64,000 bases of DNA, taken from assembly GCA_031359995.1 (NCBI GenBank), contig JANMAT010000213.1, forward strand, positions 52,286 through 116,285, in the 5' to 3' direction. The position numbers were made by a program, and so were the translations under genes. Positions within the stretch are counted from its first letter, which is position 1; each line of letters starts with the position of its first letter. A model generated the notes under the pieces. That model was not told where the DNA came from, ran no database searches, and worked only from the letters and a program-made list of their open reading frames with translations. Below are positions 63,147 to 64,000 of this stretch, piece by piece. The stretch is from JANMAT01 sp031359995 (lineage in GTDB: Bacteria > Actinomycetota > Acidimicrobiia > Acidimicrobiales > Ilumatobacteraceae).

Positions 63147-64000
63147 TCAGTGCAGCGGGATATCGCCCGGTCCGATGCCGTACTGATCGGCCAGGACGCG
63201 CTCCGGCCCAATTCGACCCAAGCCGCAGTAAAGGCGCAGCAAGCCGACGTGGATGCTGGCCATCGCGGTCACCAGATCGGCGGGCTCGTACATGCGGAGG
63301 CGCTCGGTGGGCACCGAGTCGACGCCGCCGGCGTGGAGCGCCGCGGCCAGCAGGAGGTCCTTGGCCAGCTCGCGGTCACGGATCCGCACGCCGTGCGCGG
63401 GCAGGATCTCCTCGGCCCACGTCTCGACGGGATAGGTGAAGTGGTGGTCCTCGTGGGTCCAGGCCAGCAGCGTGGCCACACCACAGGTGGCCAGCAGCAG
63501 CCACTCGTCGGGCGAACGGTCCACGTCGACCGGCCCGAAGGCCGCGCCCGGCATCATCTGGCCGAGCACCCACTTGCGGTAGCGGTACACGATCACCGGA
63601 GCCACCGACCCCACCGCCGACCGTGCCGTCATGTCAGCTGTGGCCACGTGGGGCACCATGCCGACCTCGCTGGCGGTCGGTGGCGGGGTCCAGCCCGGCG
63701 CGTCGGCCGCCGGCGTGAGGGGCGACATCGGCACCACCTCGGCGGTGCGCTCACCGGCGAACAGGTCGACGAACTCGCCCGCGGTGCGATCGAGGTGGGC
63801 GTCGCCCAGGGCCACGCCCGGGTGCACGTCGACCACGGGCGCAGACGCCGGGGGCACCGAGGCCGGCGACACGGGTGGGGGCGGCGGCACCGACGGCGCG
63901 GGCGGCGGCGCCACCGGCGGGGCGGCGGGGCCTTCAAGGGCGGGTGCGGCCGCCGCCATGGCCGCGAACACCTCGGCGGCACTGCGGGCGGGCGAGGCGG
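63147..64000 (-). CDS. Hypothetical Pro/Ala-rich protein (5' end beyond the window)
   Basis: The frame is open to the window edge, so the start is missing; at least 284 residues. The visible N-terminal 60 residues are Pro/Ala/Val-rich (APPPAPSVPPPPPV) and probably disordered. The rest looks folded: VIVYRYRKWVLGQMMPGAAFGPVDVDRSPDEWLLLATCGVATLLAWTHEDHHF, then ELAKDLLLAAALHAGGVDSVPTERL and GLLRLYCGLGRIGPERVLADQYG. No family recognised and no signal or membrane helix visible in this part. Confidence 0.6.
   Translation of the reverse strand, partial: ASPARSAAEVFAAMAAAAPALEGPAAPPVAPPPAPSVPPPPPVSPASVPPASAPVVDVHPGVALGDAHLDRTAGEFVDLFAGERTAEVVPMSPLTPAADAPGWTPPPTASEVGMVPHVATADMTARSAVGSVAPVIVYRYRKWVLGQMMPGAAFGPVDVDRSPDEWLLLATCGVATLLAWTHEDHHFTYPVETWAEEILPAHGVRIRDRELAKDLLLAAALHAGGVDSVPTERLRMYEPADLVTAMASIHVGLLRLYCGLGRIGPERVLADQYGIGPGDIPLH

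Overview
The window is high-GC DNA from a free-living actinobacterium. Three WhiB-like genes (found only in Actinobacteria and their phages), an F420-type luciferase-like oxidoreductase, the DUF2342 family, a SigE/anti-sigma/HtrA/Tat neighbourhood like that of Mycobacterium, mreB, and secreted proteins with long Thr/Ala/Ser linkers together suggest an Acidimicrobiia-like lineage. The lineage is an inference from gene content; no rRNA marker is present. Genes are densely packed: 4-bp ATGA/GTGA overlaps between co-directional genes are common and several convergent genes overlap at their 3' ends. I see no tRNA, rRNA, CRISPR array, insertion sequence or prophage.

Layout. 0-13.9 kb: an Rv3032-like glycosyltransferase; a PLP decarboxylase with an MTA-phosphorylase-like enzyme and a HAD phosphatase (polyamine/methionine salvage flavour); the haem operon hemE-hemH-hemY; a class E-like sortase; an FAD amine oxidase; an apolipoprotein N-acyltransferase homologue whose catalytic Cys is Ser; an acyl-CoA dehydrogenase-like flavoprotein; dtd; an aldose epimerase. 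14-20.7 kb: an orphan flagellin behind a hairpin-rich leader; a histidine phosphatase divergent from a three-gene glycosyltransferase/methyltransferase/alpha-toroid operon across twin operator-like repeats; an orphan Hcp-like protein; an aldehyde dehydrogenase. 20.7-34.6 kb: a nitroreductase/methyltransferase/membrane-protein operon, acyl-CoA thioesterase, PQQ-type sugar dehydrogenase, decayed VOC and GNAT genes, an RNB ribonuclease, a molybdopterin oxidoreductase divergent from an HxlR regulator with paired 17-bp dyads between them, enoyl-CoA hydratase, lipase-like hydrolase, two metallophosphoesterases and an LLM oxidoreductase. 34.7-42.8 kb: PAS-GGDEF cyclase, mreB, moaE, a PDZ protein with a degenerate protease-like segment, an SDR-type epimerase, a DUF2342 protein with an altered HExxH site, and an MFS transporter.

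42.9-52.8 kb is a phosphate regulon: pstS-pstC-pstA-pstB-phoU-sensor kinase-response regulator on the minus strand, followed upstream by a ppk-Nudix pair. GTTCACC direct repeats (PHO-box type) precede both pstS and ppk. 52.8-64 kb is an envelope-stress and regulatory block: HtrA protease, a WhiB gene on the opposite strand, anti-sigma factor, ECF sigma factor, TatA, a WhiB2-like gene with a palindrome at its promoter, a hotdog thioesterase, a VWA protein, a class III nucleotide cyclase, an NlpC/P60 hydrolase, and a group-2-like sigma factor followed by an atypical WhiB-like protein. The window ends inside a Pro-rich hypothetical gene.

A recurrent signal is a TANNNT hexamer 6-9 nt before the start codon of 17 genes with no Shine-Dalgarno, which suggests widespread leaderless transcripts. 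It often decided the start I chose.
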